Of a DNA stretch of 64,000 nucleotides, positions 16,575-28,952 are shown in pieces. Within the stretch, counting starts at the first letter, position 1, and each line of letters starts with the position of its first letter. Origin of the DNA: Aromatoleum bremense (GTDB lineage: Bacteria > Pseudomonadota > Gammaproteobacteria > Burkholderiales > Rhodocyclaceae); assembly GCF_017894365.1 (NCBI RefSeq), contig NZ_CP059467.1, forward strand, positions 124,001-188,000, read 5' to 3'. The position numbers were made by a program, and so were the translations under genes. The notes under the pieces are model-generated. The model did no database searches, was not told where the DNA came from, and saw nothing but the letters and a program-made list of their open reading frames with translations.

Positions 16575-18050
16575 TCATTCTTCGAACCAGTGCGCCCGCG
16601 CGACCGAAATCAACGCACTTGCCCGTTCTTGTTCGATCCCGGCGATCTCGACCAGCTCATCCACAGCCAGGTCGGCCAGATCATCCCGGGTCAGGACACC
16701 GTGCCGGGCCAGCGTGGCGGCAAGCGGCTTGTCCATTCCTTCCAGGTTGATCAGGTCGTCGGAAACATTCTCCAGATGCTCTTCCGTGACGATCGCCTCG
16801 GTAAGGAGCACATTTCGAGCCCGATTGCGCAGCTCGTTGACCGTACCTTCGTCGAAAGCCTCGATCTCGAGCATTTCCGCGAGCGGCACGTATGCGATTT
16901 CCTCGAGCGACGAGAAACCTTCGTCGATCAGGATGTCCGCGAGTTCATCATCCACATCGAGCTTTTCCATGAACAGCTCGCGCAGCCCTTCGCGTTCCTG
17001 GCCGGTCTTCTGCGCCGACTCCTCCTCGCTCATCAGATTGATTGTCCAGCCCGTGAGTTCGGAAGCGAGTTTGACGTTCTGCCCGTTGCGCCCGATCGCG
17101 ATCGCCAGGTTGTTCTCGTCGACCACGACATCCATGGCGTGGCTTTCCTCGTCGACGACGATGGAAACCACTTCGGCCGGCTGCAAGGCTGCGATCACGA
17201 ACTGCGCCGGATCGGCCGACCAGACGATGATATCGATCTGCTCGCCCGCAATTTCGTTGCGCACCGCCGTGACGCGCGAACCGCGCAGGCCGACGCAGGT
17301 GCCGATCGGGTCGATGCGCGGATCGTTCGACTGGACCGCGATCTTCGCCCGCAGGCCGGGATCGCGTGCGCAGGCCTTGATCTCTAGCAGCCCGTCCTCG
17401 ATTTCCGGGACTTCGAGTTCGAAGAGCTTGCCGACGAATTCCGGCGCGGTGCGTGACAGGATCAGCTGCGGACCCCGCGCGCCCCGATCGATGCGCAGCA
17501 GGAACGCCTTGACCCGGTCGCCGACGCGCAGGTTTTCCCGCGGAATCATCTGGTCGCGCGGGATCACGGCTTCGAGCCGGCCGATCTCGATGATCGCGTT
17601 GCCCCGCTCCATGCGCTTGATCGAGCCCGAAACCAGGTGTTCCTTGCGTTCGAGGAAGTCGTTCAGAATCTGCTCGCGCTCGGCGTCGCGGATGCGCTGC
17701 AGGATGACCTGCTTGGCTGCCTGGGCGCCGATGCGGCCGAAATCGATCGGCTCGAGTGGCTCCTCGATGTATTCCCCCAGCTCGATACCCGGGACCATCT
17801 CGCGGGCATCGATGATGCCCATCTCGGCCTCGTCGTTGACGACCTCCTCGTCAGGCATCACGACCCAGCGGCGGAAAGACTCGTAGTCCCCGGTGTCGCG
17901 ATCGATCGTTACACGCACGTCGGCTTCATCGTTGATGCGTTTCTTGGTTGCGGAGGCGAGCGCACTCTCCAGTGCGCCGAAGACGATGTCCTTGGCCACA
18001 TTCTTTTCGCGCGCCAGCGCATCCACAAGCAGCAATATCTCGCGGCTCAT
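16575..18050 (-). CDS. nusA: Transcription termination/antitermination protein NusA
   Basis: A 491-residue RNA polymerase-associated factor that modulates pausing, termination and antitermination. It has an N-terminal polymerase-binding domain, an S1 domain (about 135-200), and KH1/KH2 ([31 protein letters not shown]). Two acidic helix-hairpin-helix repeats lie at the C-terminus (about 360-490), as in proteobacterial NusA. It lies between rimP and infB, in the standard order. Confidence 0.97.
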   Translation of the reverse strand: MSREILLLVDALAREKNVAKDIVFGALESALASATKKRINDEADVRVTIDRDTGDYESFRRWVVMPDEEVVNDEAEMGIIDAREMVPGIELGEYIEEPLEPIDFGRIGAQAAKQVILQRIRDAEREQILNDFLERKEHLVSGSIKRMERGNAIIEIGRLEAVIPRDQMIPRENLRVGDRVKAFLLRIDRGARGPQLILSRTAPEFVGKLFELEVPEIEDGLLEIKACARDPGLRAKIAVQSNDPRIDPIGTCVGLRGSRVTAVRNEIAGEQIDIIVWSADPAQFVIAALQPAEVVSIVVDEESHAMDVVVDENNLAIAIGRNGQNVKLASELTGWTINLMSEEESAQKTGQEREGLRELFMEKLDVDDELADILIDEGFSSLEEIAYVPLAEMLEIEAFDEGTVNELRNRARNVLLTEAIVTEEHLENVSDDLINLEGMDKPLAATLARHGVLTRDDLADLAVDELVEIAGIEQERASALISVARAHWFEE

Positions 18051-18076
18051 TAATCAAAACCTCCACATCCGAAAGC

Positions 18077-18505
18077 TCAAAACTTGGGTACCAGGCGTGC
18101 TTTCTCGATTTCATCGAAAGGAAAGGCGACGTCGCCTTTGTCGGTGTGCAAACGCACCACGCCTTCGCTCAGTCCCTCGAGCACCCCGATGAAATTTCGC
18201 TGATTGCCGATCGGCATGCGCAGCCGGACCTGCACTTCGTCGCCCGCGAAGCGTTCGAAGTCGGCGGTTTTTTTCAGCGGCCGATCCAGGCCTGGCGAGG
18301 ACACTTCGAGCCGGTCGTAGTCGACGTTCTCGACTTCGAACACGCGGGTGAGCTGATTGCTGACCGTGGCACAATCGTCCACCGTCACACCCCGCTCGCT
18401 ATCGATGAAGACACGCATCAGCCGCCCCTTCGGGGAAGTCTCGAAATCGACCAGCTCGAAGCCGAGCCCGCTGACCACCTGTTCAACCAGACCTTCGACG
18501 TCCAT
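18077..18505 (-). CDS. rimP: Ribosome maturation factor RimP
   Basis: A 142-residue 30S assembly factor. The start MDVEGLVEQVVSGLGFELVD at 18505 gives the usual length; an upstream in-frame ATG would add 29 unrelated residues. The family signatures RVFIDSERGVTVDDCA and LEVSSPGLDRPLK are present. It is the first gene of the rimP-nusA-infB operon. A terminator-like hairpin sits 16-37 bp upstream of its start. Confidence 0.95.
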   Translation of the reverse strand: MDVEGLVEQVVSGLGFELVDFETSPKGRLMRVFIDSERGVTVDDCATVSNQLTRVFEVENVDYDRLEVSSPGLDRPLKKTADFERFAGDEVQVRLRMPIGNQRNFIGVLEGLSEGVVRLHTDKGDVAFPFDEIEKARLVPKF

Positions 18506-18520
18506 TTCCACGCCCACAAA

Positions 18521-18542
18521 TAAAAAATGGGCTAACGCCCAT
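18521..18542 (-). promoter_or_regulatory. Possible attenuator in the rimP leader
   Basis: On the minus strand, ATGGGC, loop GTTA, GCCCAT is followed directly by TTTTTTA. This is a compact hairpin plus T-run, just upstream of rimP and inside its leader. It looks like an intrinsic terminator that could attenuate the whole rimP-nusA-infB operon. The 6-bp stem is short. Confidence 0.5.
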
Positions 18543-18608
18543 CCCTGTTGATTCCAACCGAAAACTGGAGGACCGAAAATTAGACCCGCCAAAGCCTTAA
18601 AATTATAA

Positions 18609-20849
<2,241 letters not shown>

Positions 20850-20943
20850 GGTTCTCCGCCCGGATCGCTCACGAACCGGGCGGCGCGTGCAGGGCGTGCG
20901 TGACGAAGCTCCCGATGGCAGGCGCGAACGACGCGTCGCCCGC

Positions 20944-21732
20944 TCAGTGCATATACCAGCCGTGACTCACCATGAACGACTGGCCGGTGAAGGCGGCGCC
21001 GGGGAACGCGGCGAGGAACAGCGCGGTGCGGGCGATCTCGTCGACCGTCGCGAACTCCCCATCGACGGTATCGCCGAGCATCACCTTGCTGACGACCTCC
21101 TCTTCGCTGATCCCCAGCTCCCTCGCCTGCTCGGGGATCTGTTTGTCCACCAGCGGAGTGCGCACGAAACCCGGGCAGACGACGTGCGAGCGCACCCCGT
21201 GCGCCGCCCCTTCCTTCGCCAGCACCCGTGCCAGCCCGAGCAGGCCATGCTTGGCCGTCACGTACCCCGACTTCAACGGCGACGCCAAGTGGGAATGGAC
21301 CGAGCCGATGTAGATCACGACGCCGCCGCGGTTGTCGGCGTACATGTGGCGCAGCGCCGCGCGCGTCGTGAGAAACGCGCCGTCGAGGTGGACGGCCAGC
21401 AGCTTCTTCCAGTCAGCGAACGAAAAAGCCACGATCGGGTTGACGATCTGGATGCCGGCATTCGAGACTAGCACATCGACGCTGCCATGCTTTGCCACCA
21501 CCTCGTCGATGCCGCGATCGACCGCCGCTTCATCGGTCACGTCCATCGCGAGCCCGCTCGCCTGCCCGCCCGCAGCGACGATCCGGCGGGCCACTTCGTC
21601 GGCGCTCTTCAGGTCGAGGTCGGTGACCGCCACCGTCGCTCCTGCGCGTGCGAGGTGCTCGGCGATCGCCTTGCCGATGCCGCTGCCGGCGCCGGTGACG
21701 ACAGCGACCTTCCCATCCAGCCGTTCGCTCAT
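20944..21732 (-). CDS. 3-hydroxybutyrate dehydrogenase (SDR family)
   Basis: A 262-residue classical short-chain dehydrogenase. The NAD site is [15 protein letters not shown], the NAG motif is VSNAGIQ, and the catalytic S and YxxxK are in [21 protein letters not shown]. The [10 protein letters not shown] stretch, the length and the C-terminal [10 protein letters not shown] match (R)-3-hydroxybutyrate dehydrogenases, which interconvert 3-hydroxybutyrate and acetoacetate in polyhydroxybutyrate turnover. Convergent with fadH. Another SDR substrate cannot be excluded. Confidence 0.75.
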   Translation of the reverse strand: MSERLDGKVAVVTGAGSGIGKAIAEHLARAGATVAVTDLDLKSADEVARRIVAAGGQASGLAMDVTDEAAVDRGIDEVVAKHGSVDVLVSNAGIQIVNPIVAFSFADWKKLLAVHLDGAFLTTRAALRHMYADNRGGVVIYIGSVHSHLASPLKSGYVTAKHGLLGLARVLAKEGAAHGVRSHVVCPGFVRTPLVDKQIPEQARELGISEEEVVSKVMLGDTVDGEFATVDEIARTALFLAAFPGAAFTGQSFMVSHGWYMH

Positions 21733-21858
21733 CGGAAAACTCCTTTCCTGAATGGCAGCCGTTAGAGATAGAAATCTGGGTCACGCGGACGGGGAAAGCA
21801 AGGAAGGGCCGTAAGCGCGTCTCTCCTGCCGCGTTTACTTGCCCGCCATTTCGATCGG

Positions 21859-22242
21859 CTAGAGCTGGGTGTCGACGCTCTCGACGGTGATCACGAGTGC
21901 GCCTCGCGCCCACGGAAAAGCCGCCTTGGCTCGCTCGGCGAGTTCGCCTTCTTCCAGGATGACGCCCGTTCCCCGAAGAACGCAGCCCTGGCCCGGACCG
22001 TGGTTCCCCTGGACGGAGCGGGACGCGACGAGGACCTGGACGCGATTGTTGCGTTGCAGGTTCTCCTCGGTCTTGCGGTAGTACCCGGCCGGCAGCACCA
22101 GCCGGTCTTCGTCGAACCCCAGCCGGCGCAGATAGTCGCCCCAGTTGCCGACGACGTGGGGGCCCTCCGGCCCTTCCGTCACGATGGTCACGAATTCGGT
22201 CTTGTCCAGAAGCTCCCGGGTCACGGCATCGATTGCGCTCAT
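21859..22242 (-). CDS. Pyridoxamine 5'-phosphate oxidase-like FMN-binding protein
   Basis: A 127-residue small split-barrel protein: FVTIVTEGPEGPHVVGNWGDY, then NNRVQVLVASRSVQG and CVLRGTGVILEEG. These fit the PNPOx-like family, whose small members bind FMN or heme and whose substrates are mostly unknown. It lies between ppsA and the SDR gene on the same strand. No enzyme name is justified. Confidence 0.65.
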   Translation of the reverse strand: MSAIDAVTRELLDKTEFVTIVTEGPEGPHVVGNWGDYLRRLGFDEDRLVLPAGYYRKTEENLQRNNRVQVLVASRSVQGNHGPGQGCVLRGTGVILEEGELAERAKAAFPWARGALVITVESVDTQL

Positions 22243-22323
22243 TGTTGTTCCTTTTCAGCGGGATGGCAGGGATCGAGCAGCTCCCGCAAGGGGAGCCGCT
22301 CATTGGGCAGCGGGCTCGCGGAA

Positions 22324-24690
22324 TCAGTTCTTGACGTGCGCCGCCAGCTTCAGCCAGGTGTCGACCACCGTGTCCGGGTTCAGCGAAATCGTCTGGATGC
22401 CTTCGTCCATCAGCCATTCGGCGAAATCCGCGTGATCCGACGGGCCCTGGCCGCAGATGCCGACGTATTTGCCGAGGCGGTTCGCGGACTGGATCGCCAT
22501 CGACAGCAGCTGCTTGACGGCGGGGTCGCGCTCGTCGAACGCATGCGCGACGAGGCCGGAGTCACGGTCGAGGCCGAGCGTGAGCTGCGTCAGGTCGTTC
22601 GAGCCGATCGAGAAACCGTCGAAATGCTCGAGGAACGCGTCGGCGAGCAACGCGTTCGACGGGATCTCGCACATCATGATCAGCTTGAGGTCATTGACGC
22701 CACGCTTCAGGCCGTGCTCGGCGAGGAGGTCGACGACGCCGGCAGCCTCCTCGACGTTGCGCACGAACGGAATCATGATCTGCACGTTGGTGAGGCCGAG
22801 CTCGTTCCTCACCTTTTTCATGGCGGTGCATTCGAGTTCGAAACAGTCGCGGAAGCTGTGCGCAATGTAGCGCGACGCGCCGCGAAAGCCGAGCATCGGG
22901 TTCTCTTCCTCCGGCTCGTAGATCTCGCCGCCGAGGAGCTTGCGGTATTCGTTCGACTTGAAGTCCGACATGCGCACGATGACCGGCTTCGGATAGAACG
23001 CCGCGGCGATCGTCGCCACACCTTCGACGAGCTTCTCGATGAAGAACTGCTTCGGCGTCGCATAGCCGCGCGAGCGGCGCAGGATCTCGTCGCGCAGGCT
23101 TGCCGGCACCTGGCCGAGTTCGAGGATCGCCTTCGGGTGGATGCCGATCATGTTGTTGATGACGAACTCGAGGCGCGCGAGACCGACGCCGCCGTTCGGG
23201 ATCTGCGCGAACTCGAACGCGAGCTCCGGGTTGCCGACGTTCATCATGATCTTGACCGGAATTTCAGGCAGGTTGCCCATGTCGGTCGTCACGACCTCGA
23301 AGTCGAGCCGGCCGCGATACACGTAGCCGGTATCGCCTTCGGCACACGACACGGTCACCGAGTCGCCCTCGTCGAGCACTTCGGTCGCGTTGCCGCAGCC
23401 CACGATCGCCGGGATGCCGAGCTCGCGCGCGATGATCGCCGCGTGGCAGGTGCGCCCGCCGCGGTTCGTGACGATCGCCGACGCCCGCTTCATCACCGGC
23501 TCCCAGTTCGGGTCGGTCATGTCGGTAACGAGGATGTCGCCGGCCTGAACGCGGCTCATCTCGGACGCGTCGGCAACGATCCGCACCGTGCCGACGCCGA
23601 TCTTCTGGCCGATCGCGCGGCCGTGCGTCAGCGACTTGCCGTACTGCTTGAGGCGGTACTTTTCCATCACGTGGCCGGACGACTGGCTCTTCACCGTCTC
23701 GGGACGCGCCTGCAGGATGTACAGCTTGCCGTCCCCGCCGTCCTTGCCCCACTCGATGTCCATCGGCCGGCCGTAATGCTTCTCGATGATCACGGCGTAA
23801 CGCGCGAGTTCAAGCACGTCCTCGTTCGTCAGCGAGAATTTGACGCGATCGGCTTCGGCGACGTCGACGGTGCGAACCGACTTGCCCGCCTCCTTCTTGT
23901 CGGCGAAAACCATCTTGATCAGCTTCGAACCCAGGTTGCGGCGGATCACCGCCGGCTTGCCGAGCGCGAGCGTCGACTTGTGCACGTAGAACTCGTCCGG
24001 GTTCACCGCCCCCTGCACCACCGTCTCGCCGAGCCCGTAGGACGCGGTGATGAAGACGACGTCGTTGAAACCGGATTCGGTGTCGATCGTGAACATCACG
24101 CCCGACGCGCCGGTATCCGAGCGCACCATGCGCTGCACGCCCGCCGACAGCGCGACCTCGGCATGCGTGAAGCCCTTGTGCACGCGGTACGAGATCGCGC
24201 GGTCGTTGTACAGCGACGCGAACACTTCCTTCATCGCGTGCAGGATATGCTCGTAGCCGTGGATGTTCAGGAAAGTTTCCTGCTGGCCCGCGAACGATGC
24301 GTCGGGCAGATCCTCGGCGGTCGCCGACGAGCGCACCGCGAAGCTCCCCTCGCCTTCGGCGGTCAACGCGTTGTACGCTGCGTGAATCTCCTCTTCGAGT
24401 TTGGCCGGAAAAGGCGTATCTACGATCCACTGGCGGATCTGCGCACCGGTTTTCGCCAGCGTATCGACGTCATCCACGTCGAGGGTGTCGAGCGTCGCAC
24501 GGATGCGCTCGGCCAGCCCCTGGTGGGCCAGGAATTCACGGAACGCGTCGGCGGTGGTTGCAAAACCGCCGGGAACACGAACGCTGGCAGGCAACTGGCT
24601 GATCATCTCGCCGAGCGAGGCGTTCTTGCCACCGACCTGCTCTACGTCTGACATGCGCAGTTCAGTGAAGGGAATGACGTAACGAGTCAT
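22324..24690 (-). CDS. ppsA: Phosphoenolpyruvate synthase (pyruvate, water dikinase)
   Basis: A 788-residue enzyme making PEP from pyruvate and ATP, for growth on organic acids. The start [20 protein letters not shown] is at 24690. The N-terminal nucleotide-binding domain has KNASLGEMI and [12 protein letters not shown]. The central phospho-His domain has [17 protein letters not shown] with the catalytic His, and the C-terminal PEP-binding barrel ends [17 protein letters not shown] and ICGQGPSD. It is divergent from ppsR, whose product regulates it by phosphorylation. Confidence 0.97.
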   Translation of the reverse strand: MTRYVIPFTELRMSDVEQVGGKNASLGEMISQLPASVRVPGGFATTADAFREFLAHQGLAERIRATLDTLDVDDVDTLAKTGAQIRQWIVDTPFPAKLEEEIHAAYNALTAEGEGSFAVRSSATAEDLPDASFAGQQETFLNIHGYEHILHAMKEVFASLYNDRAISYRVHKGFTHAEVALSAGVQRMVRSDTGASGVMFTIDTESGFNDVVFITASYGLGETVVQGAVNPDEFYVHKSTLALGKPAVIRRNLGSKLIKMVFADKKEAGKSVRTVDVAEADRVKFSLTNEDVLELARYAVIIEKHYGRPMDIEWGKDGGDGKLYILQARPETVKSQSSGHVMEKYRLKQYGKSLTHGRAIGQKIGVGTVRIVADASEMSRVQAGDILVTDMTDPNWEPVMKRASAIVTNRGGRTCHAAIIARELGIPAIVGCGNATEVLDEGDSVTVSCAEGDTGYVYRGRLDFEVVTTDMGNLPEIPVKIMMNVGNPELAFEFAQIPNGGVGLARLEFVINNMIGIHPKAILELGQVPASLRDEILRRSRGYATPKQFFIEKLVEGVATIAAAFYPKPVIVRMSDFKSNEYRKLLGGEIYEPEEENPMLGFRGASRYIAHSFRDCFELECTAMKKVRNELGLTNVQIMIPFVRNVEEAAGVVDLLAEHGLKRGVNDLKLIMMCEIPSNALLADAFLEHFDGFSIGSNDLTQLTLGLDRDSGLVAHAFDERDPAVKQLLSMAIQSANRLGKYVGICGQGPSDHADFAEWLMDEGIQTISLNPDTVVDTWLKLAAHVKN

Positions 24691-24798
24691 GAATGGCCTT
24701 CCGATTTTGTGGGGGAGAAAGCAAAATGTGATTTTAGCGAAAAATGCTGCTCTGCCGCACGGCAGGTTTTCCCCAATGCCACTTTTCTGGCGCAAAAC

Positions 24799-25632
24799 AT
24801 GAGCGAGACTCCCATCCGTACCGTCTTTTTCATCTCCGACGGCACCGGCATCACCGCCGAAACGCTGGGCCACAGCCTCCTCGCCCAGTTTCCCGACGCA
24901 CGCTTCCGGCAAGTCCGCGTGCCGTTCGTCGATGATCTCGACAAGGCGCTCGACTGTGCGCGCCAGATCCGCGAAACCGCAGCGATGGACGGCGTGCGCC
25001 CGATCGTCTTCAGCACGCTGGTCAACCCCGACCCGTTGAGCGGCCTGCGCGAAGTCGATGCGCTGTTCGTCGATCTGTTCGAGCAGTTCATCAATCCGCT
25101 CGAGGCCGAACTCGGGCAGCGTTCGACGCACACCGTCGGCCGCTTTCACGGTATCGCCGAGAGCAGCGACTACAAGGCGCGCATCGAGGCGATCAACTTC
25201 GCGATGGCGCACGACGACGGCGTGTCATCGGACGGCGAACTGGCCGACGCCGACGTGATCCTCGTCGGCGTTTCACGCTCGGGCAAGACACCGACGAGCC
25301 TGTATCTGGCGGTGCAGTTCGGCGTCAAGGCCGCGAACTATCCGCTGATTCCCGAGGATTTCGAACGCAACAAGCTCCCCGGAGAGCTGCATCGCCATCG
25401 CAGCAAGCTCTTCGGCCTGACAATCGCGCCGGAGCGCCTGTCGCAGATTCGCCAGGAGCGCCGCCCGAACAGCCGCTACGCGTCGATCGAAAACTGCCGC
25501 TTCGAGATCGACGCGGCGCAAAAGCTGATGCGCCGCGAAAACATCCAGTGGCTCGATTCCACCAGCAAATCCATCGAAGAGATATCGGCTACCATTCTGC
25601 AGGCCGTGCGGCTGAACCGCCCGGCGTACTGA
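24799..25632 (+). CDS. ppsR: PEP synthase regulatory protein (bifunctional kinase/phosphorylase)
   Basis: A 277-residue DUF299 protein that inactivates PpsA by ADP-dependent phosphorylation and reactivates it by phosphate-dependent dephosphorylation. It begins [20 protein letters not shown]. The P-loop-like motif [15 protein letters not shown] is at about residue 155, and NYPLIPEDF follows. The start at 24799 is the first with homology; an upstream in-frame ATG would overlap the ppsA control region. Pairing with ppsA is the usual arrangement. Confidence 0.95.
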   Translation: MSETPIRTVFFISDGTGITAETLGHSLLAQFPDARFRQVRVPFVDDLDKALDCARQIRETAAMDGVRPIVFSTLVNPDPLSGLREVDALFVDLFEQFINPLEAELGQRSTHTVGRFHGIAESSDYKARIEAINFAMAHDDGVSSDGELADADVILVGVSRSGKTPTSLYLAVQFGVKAANYPLIPEDFERNKLPGELHRHRSKLFGLTIAPERLSQIRQERRPNSRYASIENCRFEIDAAQKLMRRENIQWLDSTSKSIEEISATILQAVRLNRPAY

Positions 25633-25641
25633 GCGCCCCCA

Positions 25642-25710
25642 GGAAACGGCTTTGCCGTTTCCGCCCCCCGAGGGGGACAAGAAAACTTGGGACGGCCCAG
25701 CGTTTTCTTG
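25642..25710. repeat. Composite hairpin repeat between ppsR and DUF2863 gene
   Basis: Three nested palindromes occur in 69 bp: GGAAACGGC/GCCGTTTCC (25642-25662), CCCCC/GGGGG (about 25665-25676), and CAAGAAAAC/GTTTTCTTG (25678-25710). This looks like the dispersed intergenic hairpin repeats I recall from Azoarcus, Bordetella and relatives. It may also end ppsR transcription, although there is no T-run. Confidence 0.6.
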
Positions 25711-25751
25711 GGAGTCCGGCAGCTGTAATCATCACCCAAACAGGAATTTCC

Positions 25752-26921
25752 ATGAAACGAACACGTCAAAAGCGCCGCGGTGGTTTGGGCCGCGAAGCCG
25801 AACAGTTGATCTGGCTGGCAACGGGCCTGGCCGAATCCGGCAGCCGTGCCGAAGACCATTACTGGGACCGCCATCTGTGCGCGGCCATCGACCGCCTGCT
25901 CGCGGACAGCGACGAGGAAACCCTGAACGCTGCGCTCGACCACCTGTACAGCGCCGACTCGCCCGGCTACGACGAACTGGCCGACTTCATCGAATCGCGC
26001 GCCGAAAGCGCACCGGGCGTGTCGCCCGAGCACGACATCCTCCTGATCGCCGCGCCGGTGCTTGCGTGGTCGCGCTACCGCATCCCGGCGACGACCGTTT
26101 CGCCCGCGGTGCTCGCGAACCTGCGGGTGCATCTGCAGGCCCACGTCCTCGCCGATCGCGTCAAGCTCGCGCTGGCCGATTTCCTGTTCAGCCCCGACCA
26201 GTTGCCGCAAGGCTACAGCGCCACCGCCGAGTTCGCTGCGAAGCTGGGGCAGTCGGCGCTTTCCGGCCGCGACCTGCATATCGAGACCGAAGGCATGCCC
26301 GAGACGGCGCAGTTCCTGTCGGACACCCGTTATCTGCTCGCCGCGATCGCGGTGCCGAAAGGCGAAGCGCTGTTCGGCTGGCAGCAGGCGGGCGGATCGC
26401 GCGACCAGTCCCTCAGCCAGTGGCGCAAGCAGGGCGGCGCGTGCCTGATGCCCCTGCTGCCGGGTTGCGCAATGGAAGTCGTGTTGCCCGACGCCTATTT
26501 CGCCGCCAGCCGGCAGGCTGACAAGGACAGCCGGCCGTATGCGATCCGCGCCTCGGTGGCCTTCCTCGGCGCCGAGATGGAAGCGCCGGCCGGAAACCTG
26601 CGCGCGGTGATCGCGCCGTTCCACGAGCGCGAGCTCGAGGAATACCGCGTCGGCCTGACGTTGCGCGGCAAGGACGAGGTGGTACACGGCGTCGTCTGGC
26701 CGCTGCTCGGAGCCGAGGACGACAACGCGGACAGTCCGGCGCAGATCGAGGCCGTGCTGCGCGACTGCGGCGTCACCGAAATCGTGAACCTCGACCACCG
26801 GTTCCCGCTCGAATACTGCGATGACTGCGGCGCCCCGCTCTACCCTTCACCCGAAGGCGAGATCGTGCACGCCGAAATGCCCGAAGAACACGGCGAGCCG
26901 ACGCCCCGGCACCTGCACTGA
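25752..26921 (+). CDS. DUF2863 family protein
   Basis: A 389-residue protein starting [32 protein letters not shown], the typical opening of betaproteobacterial DUF2863 proteins. No signal peptide or membrane helix is visible. A CDDCG pair near the C-terminus (about residue 358) suggests a small metal knob. Function is unknown for the family. It lies 40 bp before msrB on the same strand. Confidence 0.75.
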   Translation: MKRTRQKRRGGLGREAEQLIWLATGLAESGSRAEDHYWDRHLCAAIDRLLADSDEETLNAALDHLYSADSPGYDELADFIESRAESAPGVSPEHDILLIAAPVLAWSRYRIPATTVSPAVLANLRVHLQAHVLADRVKLALADFLFSPDQLPQGYSATAEFAAKLGQSALSGRDLHIETEGMPETAQFLSDTRYLLAAIAVPKGEALFGWQQAGGSRDQSLSQWRKQGGACLMPLLPGCAMEVVLPDAYFAASRQADKDSRPYAIRASVAFLGAEMEAPAGNLRAVIAPFHERELEEYRVGLTLRGKDEVVHGVVWPLLGAEDDNADSPAQIEAVLRDCGVTEIVNLDHRFPLEYCDDCGAPLYPSPEGEIVHAEMPEEHGEPTPRHLH

Positions 26922-26961
26922 AGCACTGGGCAGCGGGTCGCTCCGACACGAGGAGTCGTCC

Positions 26962-27402
26962 ATGAGCCGCAAGATCGAGAAATCCGAAGCTGAATGGCGC
27001 GCGCAGCTCACTCCCGCGCAATTCCAGGTCACGCGGGAAAAAGGCACCGAGCGCGCCTTCACCGGGGAATACTGGGATTGCTGGGACCAAGGTGAGTACC
27101 GCTGCATAGGCTGCGGCGCACCGCTGTTTCGTTCGGAACACAAGTTCGACGCCGGCTGCGGCTGGCCGAGTTTCTGGACCGCCGCGGTGCCCGAAAACGT
27201 CGAGACCGCAGACGACCGCAGCCACTTCATGCAACGCACCGAAGTGCTGTGCCACGAATGCGGCGCCCACCTCGGGCACGTGTTCGAGGACGGCCCGCAG
27301 CCGACGGGCTTGCGCTACTGCATCAATTCGGCATCGATCCGGCTCGAACCGGAACCGTCCGGCGAGGACGACCAGGCGCGAGGACCGCAATCGACCGGCT
27401 AG
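26962..27402 (+). CDS. msrB: Peptide-methionine (R)-S-oxide reductase MsrB
   Basis: A 146-residue repair enzyme that reduces methionine-R-sulfoxide in proteins. The start has GAGGAG upstream. Zinc is held by two CxxC pairs (CIGC, CHEC), and the catalytic Cys is in [13 protein letters not shown]. The signatures GCGWPSF and FEDGPQPTG are intact. The TAG stop lies within the CTAG target of the IS1182-family insertion, so the protein is unchanged by it; the last dozen residues are a charged tail. Confidence 0.94.
   Translation: MSRKIEKSEAEWRAQLTPAQFQVTREKGTERAFTGEYWDCWDQGEYRCIGCGAPLFRSEHKFDAGCGWPSFWTAAVPENVETADDRSHFMQRTEVLCHECGAHLGHVFEDGPQPTGLRYCINSASIRLEPEPSGEDDQARGPQSTG
27399..27402. repeat. 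CTAG target-site copy left of IS1182-family element
   Basis: CTAG abuts the left inverted repeat and is repeated at 28949-28952 and at 31773-31776. It contains the msrB stop codon. Confidence 0.75.
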
Positions 27403-28948
27403 CAGCGTGTCGGACTATCCCCCTGTAAAATGCCGCGTCGCCCCTGGAACCCGAGAGCATGAGCCGCTTCCGCCCGATCGACCGCCAAACGGACTACCTG
27501 CTACCACCGTCGGTGCAGGACTGGCTGCCCGAATCGCACTTGGCGCGCTACGTGGTCGATGTGGTGGAAGGGCTGGACCTGTCGGCATTGGAGCGCGCCT
27601 ACGCGGGCCGCGGTAGCGATGCCTACCACCCGGCGCTGCTGCTGTCGCTGCTGATCTACGGCTACGCGACGGGAACCCATTCGAGCCGCAAGATCGAGCG
27701 GGCCACGTACGACTCGCTGGCCTTCCGCTTCATCGCGTGCGACCAGCATCCGGACCACGACACGCTGGCGACGTTCCGCCGCCGTTTCGGCGATCAGTTC
27801 GCCGATGCCTTCGTGCAGGTGCTGCAAGTCGCCCGCGAGAACCAGCTCTCGCGCTTTGGCACCGTGAGCCTGGACGGTACCAAGATCCACGCCAACGCCA
27901 GCCGACACAGCGCGCTCTCGTATGGGCACGCCGAGAAGATCGAGGCCCAGCTCAAGGCCGAAGTGCAGGAGATGCTCGCGCTGGCCGAAGCGGCCGATCG
28001 GAGCTGCGTGCCCGAGGGCGTGGATCTGCCCGCGGAGATCCAGCGCCGAGAAGACCGGCTGGCCGCCATCGCGGCCGCCAAGGCCAAGATCGAAGCGCGC
28101 GCCAAGGAGCGCTTCGAGCGTGAACAGGCCGAGTTTGATGCCAAGCTGGCCAAGCGTCAGGCCAAGGCGGCGGCCACCGGCAAGAAGCCCGGCGGCAAGC
28201 CGCCGACCCCGCCTGCCCCCGGTCCGCGCGCGGACGACCAGCTCAATCTGACCGACGAAGACTCGCGCATCATGAAAGTGACCAGCGGCGGCTTCGAGCA
28301 GTGCTACAACGCGCAGGCGCTGGTCGATACGGAGTCGATGCTGGTGATGGTGCCCCACCTCACCCAGGCGGGCAACGACAAGGAGCAGGTCGAGCCGATG
28401 CTGGCCCGCATCGCGGCCCTGCCCGAAGGGCTCAATCAGCCCGACCAACTGCTGGCCGACACCGGTTTCTTCAGCGAGCGCAACGTCCAGGGCTGCCAGG
28501 CCGCCGGGATCGAACCGCTGATCGCGGTCGGGCGCGACGAGCACCATCCGGATTGGCGCCGCCGCTTCGAAGAGCCCGCCCCGCTCGAGCAGCCCGCCAG
28601 CCCCGTCGAACAGATGAAGCACGCCCTCAAGACCCGGGCCGGCCGCGCCGCCTACGCGCTCCGGAAACAGACCGTGGAACCGGTGTTCGGCATCATCAAG
28701 TCGGTGATGGGATTTCGCCAGTTCCTGCTGCGCGGGCTCGACAACGTGCGCGCCGAGTGGACCCTGGTGTGCTTGGCGTGGAACTTGAAGCGCATGGCCG
28801 TATTGCGTCCGCAGTGAGAAAAAAGGACAGGGGCATTGCGATTTCGGACAGGAAACCGCTGATTGGAACCTGAAATGCCGACCGTTTCTCACATTGTGAA
28901 ATCAAGCCCCCGGATACAGCGCCGGCGGTGCTCAAGTCCGACAGGCTG
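27403..28948 (+). mobile_element. IS1182-family insertion sequence (complete, 1546 bp)
   Basis: The left end CAGCGTGTCGGACT (27403-27416) and the right end, read inward, CAGCCTGTCGGACT (28948-28935) are inverted repeats with 13 of 14 matches. CTAG flanks both sides as a 4-bp target duplication. One intact transposase gene fills the element. The short-repeat plus palindromic tetranucleotide pattern fits the family. Confidence 0.85.
27459..28817 (+). CDS. IS1182-family transposase
   Basis: A 452-residue DDE transposase, apparently intact. It opens FRPIDRQTDYLLPPSVQDWLP, carries the DUF772-type N-terminal domain (YHPALLLSLLIYGYATG), and the first catalytic Asp in TVSLDGTKIHANAS. The second Asp lies in QLLADTGFFSERN, and the final Glu region is TVEPVFGIIKSVMGFRQF. 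A long charged insertion (about 165-255, Ala/Lys/Arg-rich, coiled-coil-like) separates the first and second acidic residues, as is common in this family. It should be competent for transposition. Confidence 0.9.
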   Translation: MSRFRPIDRQTDYLLPPSVQDWLPESHLARYVVDVVEGLDLSALERAYAGRGSDAYHPALLLSLLIYGYATGTHSSRKIERATYDSLAFRFIACDQHPDHDTLATFRRRFGDQFADAFVQVLQVARENQLSRFGTVSLDGTKIHANASRHSALSYGHAEKIEAQLKAEVQEMLALAEAADRSCVPEGVDLPAEIQRREDRLAAIAAAKAKIEARAKERFEREQAEFDAKLAKRQAKAAATGKKPGGKPPTPPAPGPRADDQLNLTDEDSRIMKVTSGGFEQCYNAQALVDTESMLVMVPHLTQAGNDKEQVEPMLARIAALPEGLNQPDQLLADTGFFSERNVQGCQAAGIEPLIAVGRDEHHPDWRRRFEEPAPLEQPASPVEQMKHALKTRAGRAAYALRKQTVEPVFGIIKSVMGFRQFLLRGLDNVRAEWTLVCLAWNLKRMAVLRPQ

Positions 28949-28952
28949 CTAG
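28949..28952. repeat. CTAG shared by the IS1182- and IS701-family elements
   Basis: This tetranucleotide is both the right target copy of the IS1182-family element and the left target copy of the IS701-family element. The two elements are separated only by these four bases. Confidence 0.75.

Noticed and set aside
28825..28935. Possible second gene after the IS1182 transposase
   Set aside because: The stretch lies inside the element between the transposase stop and the right inverted repeat and has no supported frame.
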